Shown here: positions 34,873 to 43,364 of the stretch, one piece after another
How positions within the stretch are numbered: the stretch's first letter is position 1
How the letters are laid out: each line of letters begins with the position of its first letter
NCBI GenBank assembly: GCA_963728535.1
Contig: CAVSKK010000001.1
Coordinates: 1,736,001-1,800,000, forward strand
Length of the DNA stretch: 64,000 bases
Reading direction: 5' to 3'
Source: VAXT01 sp963728535
Lineage (GTDB): Bacteria > Actinomycetota > Thermoleophilia > Gaiellales > Gaiellaceae
Notes under the pieces: model-generated
Databases searched by the model: none
What the model was told of the DNA's origin: nothing
Seen by the model: only the letters and a program-made list of their open reading frames with translations
Position numbers and translations under genes: made by a program

Positions 34873-36252
34873 CTAGGTCGGCGAGATGTTCTGGTTGATC
34901 CGGAAGAAGTTGTCCGGGTCGTACTTCTGCTTCAGGGCTTGCAGCCGGTCGTACTTCTCGGCCCCGTAGGACTGGCGAACGCGCTCCTGCCCTTCGTCGC
35001 CCAGGAAGTTCACATACACGCCGTCGTGCCAGGGCTCGAGAGCCGACCAGAAGCTTCGGGCCCACTCGCGCTCCTTGTCGAAGCCCTCGCTCGTCTCGGT
35101 GCACGCACCGACGTTGTACGTGAAGCCCGCCTTGCGTCCCGAGAATGCGGTCTCGTCCTCGGCCACGTGCCCGATCGCGCCACCCATATGCCAGATCGGG
35201 TACGAGGTCAGCGGGGAGTCGATCTGAAGCGAGCGCTCGACCGTGATGTCAATGATCTCGTCGTTCAATTCAGCGACGTCGCAGCTCTTGAAGTAGTACC
35301 AGCGCCCGGGCACGAACCCCGGGTCGAGCATCGCCTGGTGCGCCAAGAACGGCTTCGGCGCGCACACGTCGGCGACCGGCGAGCCGAAGTCCCTGAGCGG
35401 CCGGATGAACTTCTCCCCCTCCTCAACGTCACCGGCCCAGCAGGGGACGACCATCACGACAAGCTGTCCGTGCAGCTCTTCAGGGATGAACGGCATCGGC
35501 GGCGCCTTGCGGTGGACGATGATCGTCATCAACTCGTCCGGCGCTTCGGCGACCCACTCGCGGTAGAAGCGGAGGACCTCGCCGGATTGCTCCATCGGCC
35601 AGATCACGGGGCCTGCCAGCACCTGGGTGCCCAGCGGCACGCACTGGAACTCGAACTCCGTGACGATTCCGAAGTTGCCGCCGCCTCCGCGCACCCCCCA
35701 GAAAAGATCTGAATTCTCGTCCGCGCTCGCCTTGACGAACTCTCCCTCGGCCGTCACGAGATCCACCGACAAGAGCTTGTCGATCGAGAGCCCGTGCTTG
35801 CGCTGGATCCAGCCGATCCCGCCGCCGAGCGTGAGCCCGGCGACTCCGGTGTGCGTGACGATCCCGGACGGCACCGCGAGCCCGAAGGCCTGCGTCTCCC
35901 GGTCGAGCTCGCCGAGCAGGACGCCCGCCTGCACGCGGGCGGTGCCCTTCTCGGGATCGACCCGCACGCCCTTCATCGGCGAGAGGTCGATCATCAACGC
36001 GTCGTCTGCGACCGACAGGCCCGGGAACGAGTGCCCGCCGCTCCGCACTGCAACCGGGAGCCCGCTCTCGCGCCCGAACTTCACCGCGGCCATCACATCC
36101 GAGACGCCCGCGCAACGAACGATCACCGCAGGGTGCTTGTCGAACGAGCCGTTCCAGATCTTGCGGTGAACGTCGTACTCCGGTTCGCCCGGATGAACGA
36201 CCTGGCCGCGGAATGCAGCCTCGTCGATCTCGATCTCGGCGACTGTCGCCAC
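34873..36252 (-). CDS. FAD-linked oxidase, berberine-bridge type
   Basis: A 459-aa oxidase from GTG 36252; the open frame extends further upstream but that part is antisense to the tail-tube gene. The FAD domain has VRSGGHSFPGLSVADDALMI with His74, the residue that carries covalent FAD in this family, then GVAGLTLGGGIGWIQRKHGL. The second covalent-link cysteine of bicovalent members is absent, so a single link is expected. The BBE tail YDRLQALKQKYDPDNFFRIN is complete. No signal peptide, so it is cytoplasmic; members oxidise sugars, alkaloids or other alcohols. It is divergent from the tail-tube gene, 99 bases apart. Confidence 0.9.
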   Translation of the reverse strand: MATVAEIEIDEAAFRGQVVHPGEPEYDVHRKIWNGSFDKHPAVIVRCAGVSDVMAAVKFGRESGLPVAVRSGGHSFPGLSVADDALMIDLSPMKGVRVDPEKGTARVQAGVLLGELDRETQAFGLAVPSGIVTHTGVAGLTLGGGIGWIQRKHGLSIDKLLSVDLVTAEGEFVKASADENSDLFWGVRGGGGNFGIVTEFEFQCVPLGTQVLAGPVIWPMEQSGEVLRFYREWVAEAPDELMTIIVHRKAPPMPFIPEELHGQLVVMVVPCWAGDVEEGEKFIRPLRDFGSPVADVCAPKPFLAHQAMLDPGFVPGRWYYFKSCDVAELNDEIIDITVERSLQIDSPLTSYPIWHMGGAIGHVAEDETAFSGRKAGFTYNVGACTETSEGFDKEREWARSFWSALEPWHDGVYVNFLGDEGQERVRQSYGAEKYDRLQALKQKYDPDNFFRINQNISPT

Positions 36253-36351
36253 GCTCGTAGTCTGGCATCGAAGCCGTAGACATTTCAAGCGAGGTCCGGG
36301 GCCAGGATCTCTCGAAAGGATCTCCCGCCGGACCGTCGAACCCGATGATTC

Positions 36352-36789
36352 ATGCCGGCTCCACAACGCGACGATCCCTACAAAGGCTTCAACTTTCTCG
36401 TCGAGATCGACGGCGTCACTCGCGCAGCATTCAGCGAGGTGAGCGGTCTCGAGAGCGAGACCGCCGTGATCGAGTATCGAGCCGGCAGCGAGAAGGTGAA
36501 CACGGTGCGCAAGCTGCCCGGCCTGACGAAGTTCGGGAACATCGTCCTCCGCCGCGGCGTCACGCAGGACGCCGACCTGTGGAACTGGCGAAAGAGCATC
36601 GTCGACGGAGAGATCGATCGCCGGAGCGGCTCGATCATCCTGCTCGACGACGCACGGACCGAGGTCGTCCGGTGGCACTTCAGGGACGGCTGGATCTGCA
36701 AGTGGGAAGGCCCGACGCTGAACGCCAGGGCAAACGAGGTTGCGATCGAGACGATCGAGATCGCGCACGAAGGCCTCGAACGAGGCTGA
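36352..36789 (+). CDS. phage/contractile-injection tail tube protein (gp19-like), orphan
   Basis: A 145-aa protein with the T4 gp19/eCIS tube pattern: RDDPYKGFNFLVEIDGVTRA, AFSEVSGLESETAVIEYRAG, KLPGLTKFGNIVLRRGVTQD, LWNWRKSIVDG, RRSGSIILLDDA, and LNARANEVAIETIEIAHEGL. These are family landmarks of the inner tube of contractile tails. No sheath, baseplate, spike or ATPase gene is nearby, so it is either a remnant, a satellite of a distant locus or a domesticated tube fold. The ATG at 36352 lacks a ribosome site. The following gene starts one base after its stop. Confidence 0.85.
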   Translation: MPAPQRDDPYKGFNFLVEIDGVTRAAFSEVSGLESETAVIEYRAGSEKVNTVRKLPGLTKFGNIVLRRGVTQDADLWNWRKSIVDGEIDRRSGSIILLDDARTEVVRWHFRDGWICKWEGPTLNARANEVAIETIEIAHEGLERG

Positions 36790-36790
36790 G

Positions 36791-37156
36791 ATGGCGCTCG
36801 CTGCACCCGACGACGGCGTCGTCGTCGACGTCGTCTTCGATGGTGGCGTCCTCTACCTCGAGCTTGCCAACCTGGCCGACCGGCCGGCGCTGAACGTTTC
36901 TTGCACCTTCGAGCCGTCGCTCGTCGACCTCGAGGGTCGCGACGTCGCGAAGCTGCCCCTGTTTCGCCATGTGGAGTTCCTGGGCCCGCGGCGGCGGATT
37001 CGCACGCTCCTCGATTCACATACCGGCTATTTCGTGCGCAAGGCTGCGACTCGCGTGCGCATCGTCGTCGCCTACGAGCGGCCCGAGGGCGAGCGGCGCG
37101 TGACCGAGGTCGCGCACGATCTCGAGATCTTTCGCGAGCTCGCGTACCTCGCCTGA
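36791..37156 (+). CDS. small beta-rich protein next to tail-tube gene, unknown function
   Basis: A 121-aa protein from ATG 36791, one base after the tube-gene stop (TGAGATG), thus translationally linked. It looks like one beta-sandwich: VVVDVVFDGGVLYLELANLA, DRPALNVSCTFEPSLVDLEG, LPLFRHVEFLGPRRRIRTLL, VRIVVAYERPEGERRVTEVA. The pattern of short alternating strands resembles immunoglobulin-like folds, but no family is recognised. It may be an accessory of the tube protein. Confidence 0.65.
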   Translation: MALAAPDDGVVVDVVFDGGVLYLELANLADRPALNVSCTFEPSLVDLEGRDVAKLPLFRHVEFLGPRRRIRTLLDSHTGYFVRKAATRVRIVVAYERPEGERRVTEVAHDLEIFRELAYLA

Positions 37157-37231
37157 CGCCGACGACATCGGCCGCGTCGCTCCTGCCTCGACCCAGGTTA
37201 TAGTCGCGCTGCGTCGACCGGGAGGGGGCTC

Positions 37232-38437
37232 GTGGCGGGCGTCACGTTCGAGGGGGTGGGCAAGATCTATGCGGACGGAACGCGCGCGGTTTCGGGCATG
37301 GATCTCGAGATTGCAGACGACGAGTTCATGGTGCTCGTCGGGCCGTCCGGGTGTGGCAAGACGACGGCTCTGCGCATGGTCGCGGGCCTTGAGGAGATCA
37401 GCGAGGGCGTCATCAAGATCGGCGACCGGGTGGTCAACCATGTCGCCGCGCGAGACCGCGACATCGCGATGGTCTTCCAGAGCTACGCGCTCTACCCGCA
37501 CCTCACGGTCTACGACAACATCGCCTTCGGCCTGCGTCTACGGAAGATGCCGAAAGAGGAAATCGACAAGCGCGTCCGCGAGGCCGCCCGCGTCCTCGGC
37601 CTCGAGGAGTTCCTCGACCGCAAGCCCCGGGCGCTCTCGGGTGGGCAACGCCAGCGCGTGGCGATGGGCCGCGCGATCGTCCGCGAGCCGGAGGCATATC
37701 TCATGGACGAGCCGCTCTCCAACCTCGACGCGAAGCTTCGAGTTCACATGCGCGCGGAGATCGCGAGCATCCAGGACCGGCTGGGCGTGACGACGATCTA
37801 CGTGACGCACGACCAGGTCGAAGCGATGACGATGGGCGACCGAGTCGCCGTCATGCGCAAGGGAGAGATCCAGCAGGTCGCTCCGCCCCAGGAGCTCTAC
37901 GAGCGGCCGGTCAACCTCTTCGTCGGCGGTTTCATCGGCTCGCCGGCGATGAACCTGGTCGAAGCGACGATCGAGCGGCGCAACGGCTCGCTCGTCGCGT
38001 TGGTCGGAAGCCAGACGCTCACACTCGGAGAGGAGGTCCTCAAGGCACGCCCGGCGGTCGAGAACTACGTCGGCCGCAAGGTCGTCCTTGGCATCCGGCC
38101 GGAGAGCCTGGAGGACGCGAGCCTTGCTCCGGAGATCCCTGACGACCAGCACATCAAGGGGGTCCTCGTCCTCCGCGAGCCTCTCGGCTCGGAGATCATC
38201 GCGCACTTCGAGGTAGACGCCCCGCCCGCGCTGACCGAAGACGTTCGTGAGCTGGCCCGCGACGTCGGGCACGAGGGCACGGTCCAGGCACCGGCGGAGG
38301 GGGACACCAAGACGACGATGGTCGGCCGGTTCGGGCCTCGCTCACACGTTCGAAGCGGCGACGTGATCGACGTCGCAGTCGAAACGAACGCAGTTCACCT
38401 GTTCGATCTCGAGACCAGCGAAGGCATCTACGAGTAG
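37232..38437 (+). CDS. sugar ABC transporter ATPase, MsmK/UgpC type
   Basis: A 401-aa ATPase from GTG 37232 with a strong GGGAGGGGG site. Walker A GPSGCGKTTALRM is at about residues 37-49, Q-loop AMVFQSYALYPHLTVYDN, signature LSGGQRQRVAMGRAI, Walker B AYLMDEPLSNLDAKLR and switch histidine VTHDQVEAMTMGDRV. The C-terminal OB/TOBE-like regulatory domain (PAMNLVEATIERRNGSLVAL, VVLGIRPESLED) is complete. It energises the importer of the three following genes, all on the same strand. Confidence 0.93.
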   Translation: MAGVTFEGVGKIYADGTRAVSGMDLEIADDEFMVLVGPSGCGKTTALRMVAGLEEISEGVIKIGDRVVNHVAARDRDIAMVFQSYALYPHLTVYDNIAFGLRLRKMPKEEIDKRVREAARVLGLEEFLDRKPRALSGGQRQRVAMGRAIVREPEAYLMDEPLSNLDAKLRVHMRAEIASIQDRLGVTTIYVTHDQVEAMTMGDRVAVMRKGEIQQVAPPQELYERPVNLFVGGFIGSPAMNLVEATIERRNGSLVALVGSQTLTLGEEVLKARPAVENYVGRKVVLGIRPESLEDASLAPEIPDDQHIKGVLVLREPLGSEIIAHFEVDAPPALTEDVRELARDVGHEGTVQAPAEGDTKTTMVGRFGPRSHVRSGDVIDVAVETNAVHLFDLETSEGIYE

Positions 38438-38490
38438 AAGCGAGAAGCGTTGGGGAAGAAACAAGCAAACCCGGGGAAGGAGCTCTGGAA

Positions 38491-39798
38491 ATGAGATACC
38501 GATTGGGTCTAGGAGCGCTCATCGGCGTCCTCGCGTTCGCCGCCGCAGGTTGCGGTGGCAGCGACGACGGCGGCGGTGGCGCCGAAGGCAACAGCGACGT
38601 GACCGGCTCGATCTCGGTCATGGCGATCTGGGCGGGCGAGGAGCAGAAGTCATTCCAGGCCGTGATCGACGGCTTCAACGAGAACTACCCGAACGTCACC
38701 GTCAAGTACACCTCCGGCGGCGACAATCTGGCGCCGCTCCTCTCGACCGCCATCGAAGGCGGCAACCCGCCCGACCTCGCCGCAATCGGCCAGCCGGGCC
38801 TGATGGCGGACTTCGTGAAGAAGGGCGCGATCAAGTCGATCGACGGCCTTCGCGAGAAGGTCGTCGACGCATTCGGTGAGGCCGTGGCGGACGCGGGCTC
38901 GGTCGACGGGACCCAGTACGCGGTCATGTTCAAGGGCTCGAACAAATCGACGATCTGGTACAACGTCGCGTCGTTCGAGGAGGCCGGCGTCGAGCCGCCA
39001 GAGACCTGGGACGAGCTCAACGAGGTCCGCGACACGCTGCTGGCCGCCGGCATCACGCCGTACTCGGTCGGCGTCGACGTGGGCTGGCCCATGACGGACC
39101 TCTTCGAGAACATCTACATCCGATCCGCAGGGGCCGAGAAGTACGACCAACTCGCGAGGCACGACATTCCCTGGACCGACCAGTCCGTCAAGGACGCTCT
39201 CAAGATCATGGCCGACATCGTGGGTAAGTCGAACTACATGGTCGGCGGCACGGACGGCGCGTTGCAGACCGAGATGCCCGATTCCGTCGCCAAGGTGTTC
39301 ACCGACAATCCCGACGCGGCGATGGTCGCGCTCGGCGACTTCGCCCCGGGAGTGACCGAGACGACGCTCGAGCCAGAGACCGGCTACAACGTCTTCACGT
39401 TCCCGTCGATCGAGGACTCTGGGCCGGCTGTCGTGGGCGGCGGAGATCTCTTCGTGAAGTTCAAGGACACGCCGGCGGCAGATGCGTTCCTCGAGTACCT
39501 GACGACGGTTGAAGCCGCCGAGATCTGGGCGAAGCGGGGCGGGTTCTCGTCTCCGAACAAGAATCTCGACGTCAGCGTCTATCCCGACGAGATCACCAAG
39601 GAGATTGCGGGCGCATTGGCTGAGGCGGCGAAAGCGAACACATTCCGCTTCGACATGTCCGATCTCCAGCCGGCCGCGTTCGGCGGCACGCCGGGGCAGG
39701 GGCTCTTCAAGGAGTTCACGGACTTCGTCCAAAACCCGAACGACATCGACGGTGTCACGAAGCAGATGGAGGCCTCTGCAGCAAAGGCCTTCGGCTAG
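38491..39798 (+). CDS. extracellular sugar-binding lipoprotein of ABC importer
   Basis: A 435-aa family-1 solute-binding lipoprotein, ATG 38491 with GAAGGAG ahead. The lipobox is FAAAGC with Cys21, followed by a GGSDDGGGG linker. The mature part has the usual features: ISVMAIWAGEEQKSFQAVID, YPNVTVKYTSGGDN, PDLAAIGQPGLMADFVKKGA, TIWYNVASFEEAGVEPPETW. It captures a sugar or oligosaccharide for the two permeases. It sits 53 bases after the ATPase gene, and the permease gene starts nine bases after its stop. Confidence 0.93.
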   Translation: MRYRLGLGALIGVLAFAAAGCGGSDDGGGGAEGNSDVTGSISVMAIWAGEEQKSFQAVIDGFNENYPNVTVKYTSGGDNLAPLLSTAIEGGNPPDLAAIGQPGLMADFVKKGAIKSIDGLREKVVDAFGEAVADAGSVDGTQYAVMFKGSNKSTIWYNVASFEEAGVEPPETWDELNEVRDTLLAAGITPYSVGVDVGWPMTDLFENIYIRSAGAEKYDQLARHDIPWTDQSVKDALKIMADIVGKSNYMVGGTDGALQTEMPDSVAKVFTDNPDAAMVALGDFAPGVTETTLEPETGYNVFTFPSIEDSGPAVVGGGDLFVKFKDTPAADAFLEYLTTVEAAEIWAKRGGFSSPNKNLDVSVYPDEITKEIAGALAEAAKANTFRFDMSDLQPAAFGGTPGQGLFKEFTDFVQNPNDIDGVTKQMEASAAKAFG

Positions 39799-39807
39799 AC
39801 GAGCCGG

Positions 39808-41151
39808 ATGAGCGCGAACGCATCGACGGCGGAGGCTCCCGCGGCGGGGCCTCCGCCCAAGGCCTACAAGCCCGGCTTTTGGGAGCGGTACGGAGTTGCC
39901 GCCGCATTCCTTGCGCCCGCGCTCGTCCTGCTCGCCGTGTGGATCGTCTATCCGACGATTCGAACGATCATCCGAAGCTTCTACGACCGGAGCGGAGACA
40001 ACTTCGTCGGGGTCGACAACTACGAGAAGCTCTTCAGCGACGACACGCTCGTCACGGCGCTCAGAAACAACTTCCTCTGGATCCTGGTCGTTCCGGCACT
40101 CGTGACCGCGATCGGGCTCATCTTCGCAGTCCTGCTGGAGCGGGTGCGCTTCTCGACCGCCTTCAAGGTCGCCGTCTTCATGCCCATGGCCATCTCGCTG
40201 TTCGCGGCGGGCGTCATCTGGCGCCTGATGTACGAGAAGGACCCTGACCAGGGAACAGTGAACGCCGGGATCGCGGTCGTCAAAGACGCAGTTCAACCGT
40301 CCGGCGTCCTCTCGGCGGCTCGACCCTCGACGGACAAGCTCCAGGGCGGGCCGGAAGGAGGGCTCGTCCTCGAACAGTCCCTCGAGCCCGGCGGTGTCGC
40401 GCAACTGGGCCTCACGGCGATCCGTGAGTCGGAGGTGCCGGAGGGCGCCGAGCAAGCTCGTGTGCCGGAGGCGCTTGCGGGAGGGATCACGGGGGTGGTC
40501 TGGAGAGACTTCAAGCCCGGTGGCGGGACGCCGGGCGAGCTGGAGCAAGGAGAGCTGGGCCTGCCGGGGGTGACCGTGGAGCTCCGAGACGGAGGCGGCA
40601 AGCGTGTGTCGGAAACGAAGACCGAGCCCGACGGCACGTTCGCCTTCGAAGACGTCGAGTCGGGGTCCTATCGCGCGGCGATCGGGCCGAAGACCTTCTC
40701 GGAGCCCTACGCGGGGGTCTCGTGGCTCGGTGCCGGCCTGATCCTGCCCTCGATCATGATCGCGTACATCTGGGTCTGGGCCGGGTTCGCCATGGTCGTG
40801 ATCGCGGCCGGCCTGGCGGCTATCCCGCGCGACCTGCTCGAGGCCGCGCGCACGGACGGCGCCAACGAGTGGCAGGTGTTCCGGCGCATCACGATCCCCT
40901 TGCTCGCGCCCGTCCTGACAGTCGTCTTCATCACGATGTTGATCTACGTCTTGAAGGTCTTCGACATCGTGATCGCGATCGCACCGGGCTCGGTGCAGGA
41001 CGACGCGAATGTCATCGCCCTCGCGATGTGGCGGACGTCGTTCGGAGGCGTCAACGACTTCGGGCTCGGGTCGGCGATCGCCGTTTTCCTCTTCCTGCTC
41101 GTGATTCCGATCCTGGCGCTCAACGTTCGGCGCTTCCGGAGGGAGGTCTAG
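39808..41151 (+). CDS. sugar ABC permease (MalF-type) with inserted Cna-B/SdrD-like outside domain
   Basis: A 447-aa permease. Helices 1-3 lie within residues 28-140; helices 4-6 start at about 303, with the EAA loop LLEAARTDGANEWQVFRRIT. Between them, residues about 145-302 form an outside insertion: first a linker (NAGIAVVKDAVQPSGVLSAA), then at 224-297 a beta-sandwich of SdrD-B/Cna-B type, with GGITGVVWRDFKPGGGTPGE, LGLPGVTVELRDGGGKRVSE and TEPDGTFAFEDVESGSYRAA. The insertion lies in the loop facing the binding protein and may help dock it or bind polymer. Such a domain is not part of ordinary MalF-type permeases, although MalF itself has a different P2 loop. Confidence 0.9.
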   Translation: MSANASTAEAPAAGPPPKAYKPGFWERYGVAAAFLAPALVLLAVWIVYPTIRTIIRSFYDRSGDNFVGVDNYEKLFSDDTLVTALRNNFLWILVVPALVTAIGLIFAVLLERVRFSTAFKVAVFMPMAISLFAAGVIWRLMYEKDPDQGTVNAGIAVVKDAVQPSGVLSAARPSTDKLQGGPEGGLVLEQSLEPGGVAQLGLTAIRESEVPEGAEQARVPEALAGGITGVVWRDFKPGGGTPGELEQGELGLPGVTVELRDGGGKRVSETKTEPDGTFAFEDVESGSYRAAIGPKTFSEPYAGVSWLGAGLILPSIMIAYIWVWAGFAMVVIAAGLAAIPRDLLEAARTDGANEWQVFRRITIPLLAPVLTVVFITMLIYVLKVFDIVIAIAPGSVQDDANVIALAMWRTSFGGVNDFGLGSAIAVFLFLLVIPILALNVRRFRREV

Positions 41152-42024
41152 ATGTCGACGGCTCCCGTAGTGGTCACCGAGTCGACCGCGGCAAGAATCG
41201 CCCGCAACCTCGCACGCACGCCCATCTACTTCCTGCTCGCGTTCATCGGCTTGCTCTGGCTGATCCCGACGATCGGGCTCTTCTTCACCTCCGTGCTCGA
41301 TCCCTCTGTGATCGGGAGAACCGGGTGGTGGGAGGTTCTGTCGAAGCCGAGTCAGGCGACCTTCGACAACTACCGCGAGATCTTCGACAACGAGGCGATC
41401 ACGTCGTCGATTCTGACCACGCTCTGGATCTCACTCGGCGGGACGATCATCCCGATCCTCGTCGCGGCCTTCGCCGGCTACGCCTTCGCCTGGCTCGAGT
41501 TCCCGGGACGTGACTGGCTGTTTCTAGTCGTGGTCGGGCTGCTCGTCGTCCCGATCCAGATGGCGCTGATCCCGATCTTCTCCCTCTACAGCGATCTCGG
41601 GATCTTCGACACCGTCTTGGGGCTCGTCCTCTTCCACACGGCGTTCGGGTTGCCGTTCGCGATCTTCCTGCTCAGAAACTTCTTCATCGGAATCCCTCGC
41701 GACCTGCTCGAGGCTGCGCGCATCGACGGGGCGTCTGAGCTGCGGATCTTCGTGCGCTTGATCCTGCCGCTGGGCCTGCCCGCGATCGCCTCGCTCGCGA
41801 TCTTCCAGTTCCTGTGGGTGTGGAACGACCTGCTCGTAGCCCTGACGTTCGGGCGCGAGACGCAGCCGATCACGGTCGCGATCTTCTCGCAGTTGCGTCA
41901 GTTCAGCGCCAACATCGAGCTGATCGCGCCGGCAGCATTTGTCTCGCTGGCGATCCCGCTCGTCGTCTTCTTCGCGTTCCAGCGCTACTTCGTGCAGGGC
42001 TTGCTGGCCGGCTCCGTCAAGTAA
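41152..42024 (+). CDS. sugar ABC permease, MalG-type
   Basis: A 290-aa six-helix permease whose ATG follows the stop of the first permease directly. EAA motif: IPRDLLEAARIDGASELRIF at about residues 178-197. Helices include YFLLAFIGLLWLIPTIGLFF and LFLVVVGLLVVPIQMALIPI, and the C-terminus RYFVQGLLAGSVK is the usual MalG-family end. It completes the importer with the ATPase, binding protein and MalF-type subunit. The operon then ends, with a possible hairpin just past the stop. Confidence 0.93.
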   Translation: MSTAPVVVTESTAARIARNLARTPIYFLLAFIGLLWLIPTIGLFFTSVLDPSVIGRTGWWEVLSKPSQATFDNYREIFDNEAITSSILTTLWISLGGTIIPILVAAFAGYAFAWLEFPGRDWLFLVVVGLLVVPIQMALIPIFSLYSDLGIFDTVLGLVLFHTAFGLPFAIFLLRNFFIGIPRDLLEAARIDGASELRIFVRLILPLGLPAIASLAIFQFLWVWNDLLVALTFGRETQPITVAIFSQLRQFSANIELIAPAAFVSLAIPLVVFFAFQRYFVQGLLAGSVK

Positions 42025-42026
42025 AA

Positions 42027-42048
42027 ACGACCGGTCGCGGCCAGTCGT
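42027..42048 (+). terminator. weak hairpin after sugar ABC operon
   Basis: ACGACCGG pairs with GGCCAGTCGT-type bases (one mismatch) around a TCGC loop, starting three bases after the stop of the last permease gene. No T-run follows. It may end the sugar-importer transcript. Confidence 0.35.
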
Positions 42049-42168
42049 CGCCTCAGATGCAGGGTACGGGGGTGGACAGAGTCGGGATACCGGCTAGGGT
42101 CCGAGGTACCGAACAGGCCAGGGCTGCTGCCGCATCGTTCCTAGCGGCCCGTCGTTCCCCTCTCCACT

Positions 42169-42705
42169 ATGCCGAACCTCCTCCGCAGAGCTCTGCTTGC
42201 GTTCGCCCTTGCCGCGATGGTCTTCGCCTGCGCTACGGCCGGAGCGAACAGCGAGCTTTCCCCCACGGTGAAGCGGCATATCCCGACGTCGCCGACGTAC
42301 CGCGTTCCGGCGCGCATCAAGGAGCCCAAGCCCAAGCCGACGCTCGGCGAGCGTGCGGCTGGCATCGCGCTCAGGGCGGTCGGAGTTCCGTATCGATGGG
42401 GAGGCATCTCCCCGGCGAGCGGGTTCGACTGCTCCGGCCTTGTGTACTGGGCATACGGCCGACTCGGCATTGCGGTCCCGCACAGCTCCTACGCCCTCAA
42501 TGTCGAGGGTCATGGCGTCGCACGGTCGAAGAAGAAGGCGGGCGACGTGCTCGTGTTCTCCGGGCTCGGACATGTCGGCATGTACGTGGGCCACGGACGC
42601 ATGGTTCACGCGCCACACTCGGGCGCGCAGGTCGAGGTCGTCAAGCTCGGCAGCTCGGCGTACGGAAGCCGGATCGTCGGTATCCGGCGCATCGTTCGCG
42701 GCTAG
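42169..42705 (+). CDS. secreted NlpC/P60 cell-wall hydrolase (copy 1)
   Basis: A 178-aa protein with a signal peptide (RRALLAFALAAMVFACATAG) and a Lys/Pro linker (ARIKEPKPKPTLGER). The NlpC/P60 domain covers about residues 60-178: catalytic Cys88 in SGFDCSGLVYWAYGRLG, His135 in SGLGHVGMYVGHG and His147 in MVHAPHSG. It cleaves peptide crosslinks in peptidoglycan. There is no classical ribosome site before ATG 42169. The next gene is a close paralogue, including the region around the start (ATGCCGAAC). Confidence 0.9.
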   Translation: MPNLLRRALLAFALAAMVFACATAGANSELSPTVKRHIPTSPTYRVPARIKEPKPKPTLGERAAGIALRAVGVPYRWGGISPASGFDCSGLVYWAYGRLGIAVPHSSYALNVEGHGVARSKKKAGDVLVFSGLGHVGMYVGHGRMVHAPHSGAQVEVVKLGSSAYGSRIVGIRRIVRG

Positions 42706-42803
42706 TTCCGCGGCTAGCTCAAGTAATGCTCGGCCGCTGTCGAGGGAACTAGTAGGCCACGGATGCCGCCGAACGTGTTTGGCGGCCTTTCGTTCCTCTC
42801 ACG

Positions 42804-43361
42804 ATGCCGAACCCACTCCGCAGAGCTCTGCTTGCGCTCGCCCTTGCCGCGAGCGTCTTCGCGTGCGCGACGGCTGAGGCGAACGCCGGGCTCCATGCCG
42901 GCGCTCCGAGCACAGCCGAGAAGCCGAAGCCAACGTCGCTGACGCACCGGCTCCGGACCAAGCCGATACCGACGCCCGGGCCTGCTCCCAAGCGAACCCT
43001 CGGCGAGCGTGTCGCGAGAAACGCGCTCAGGGCGGTCGGCGTTCAGTACCGATGGGGAGGCACCTCCCCCGCGAGCGGGTTCGACTGCTCCGGCCTCGTC
43101 TACTGGGCTTACGGCCGGCTCGGCATCGAGGTCCCACGGACCACCTACGCCCTCTATCGCGAGGGTCGGCGCGTCCCACGGCGGAGGATGAAGGCGGGCG
43201 ACGTGCTCGTGTTCTCCGGACTCGGTCATGTCGGCCTGTACGTCGGCCGCGGACGCATGGTGCACGCGCCGCATGCGGGAGCTCGAGTCGAGAAGTACAG
43301 GCTCCGCAAGTCGTACTGGGGCAGCCGGATCGTCGGCGTCCGGCGCATCGCTCGCCGTTGA
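42804..43361 (+). CDS. secreted NlpC/P60 cell-wall hydrolase (copy 2)
   Basis: A 185-aa paralogue of the preceding gene, with the same signal peptide design (RRALLALALAASVFACATAE), a longer Pro/Thr linker, and Cys95, His142 and His154 in FDCSGLVYWAYG, LGHVGLYVG and MVHAPHAG. The two catalytic domains differ mainly near residues 115-130 and at the C-terminus (EKYRLRKSYWGSRIVGVRRI). The 98-base gap between the genes contains the arms GCCGCC and GGCGGC, with 10 bases between, upstream of the start; a shorter GCCGC/GCGGC pair lies at the same place before copy 1. Tandem duplication is clear. Confidence 0.9.
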   Translation: MPNPLRRALLALALAASVFACATAEANAGLHAGAPSTAEKPKPTSLTHRLRTKPIPTPGPAPKRTLGERVARNALRAVGVQYRWGGTSPASGFDCSGLVYWAYGRLGIEVPRTTYALYREGRRVPRRRMKAGDVLVFSGLGHVGLYVGRGRMVHAPHAGARVEKYRLRKSYWGSRIVGVRRIARR

Positions 43362-43364
43362 CGC

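Noticed and set aside
36352..37156. Prophage remnant
   Set aside because: A tube gene alone, without integrase, portal, capsid or lysis genes and with flanking genes of ordinary metabolism, is not evidence of a prophage.
42025..42168. Possible c-di-AMP (ydaO) riboswitch before the NlpC/P60 gene
   Set aside because: Context would fit, but the conserved ydaO blocks are not seen; only a local GC hairpin is supported.
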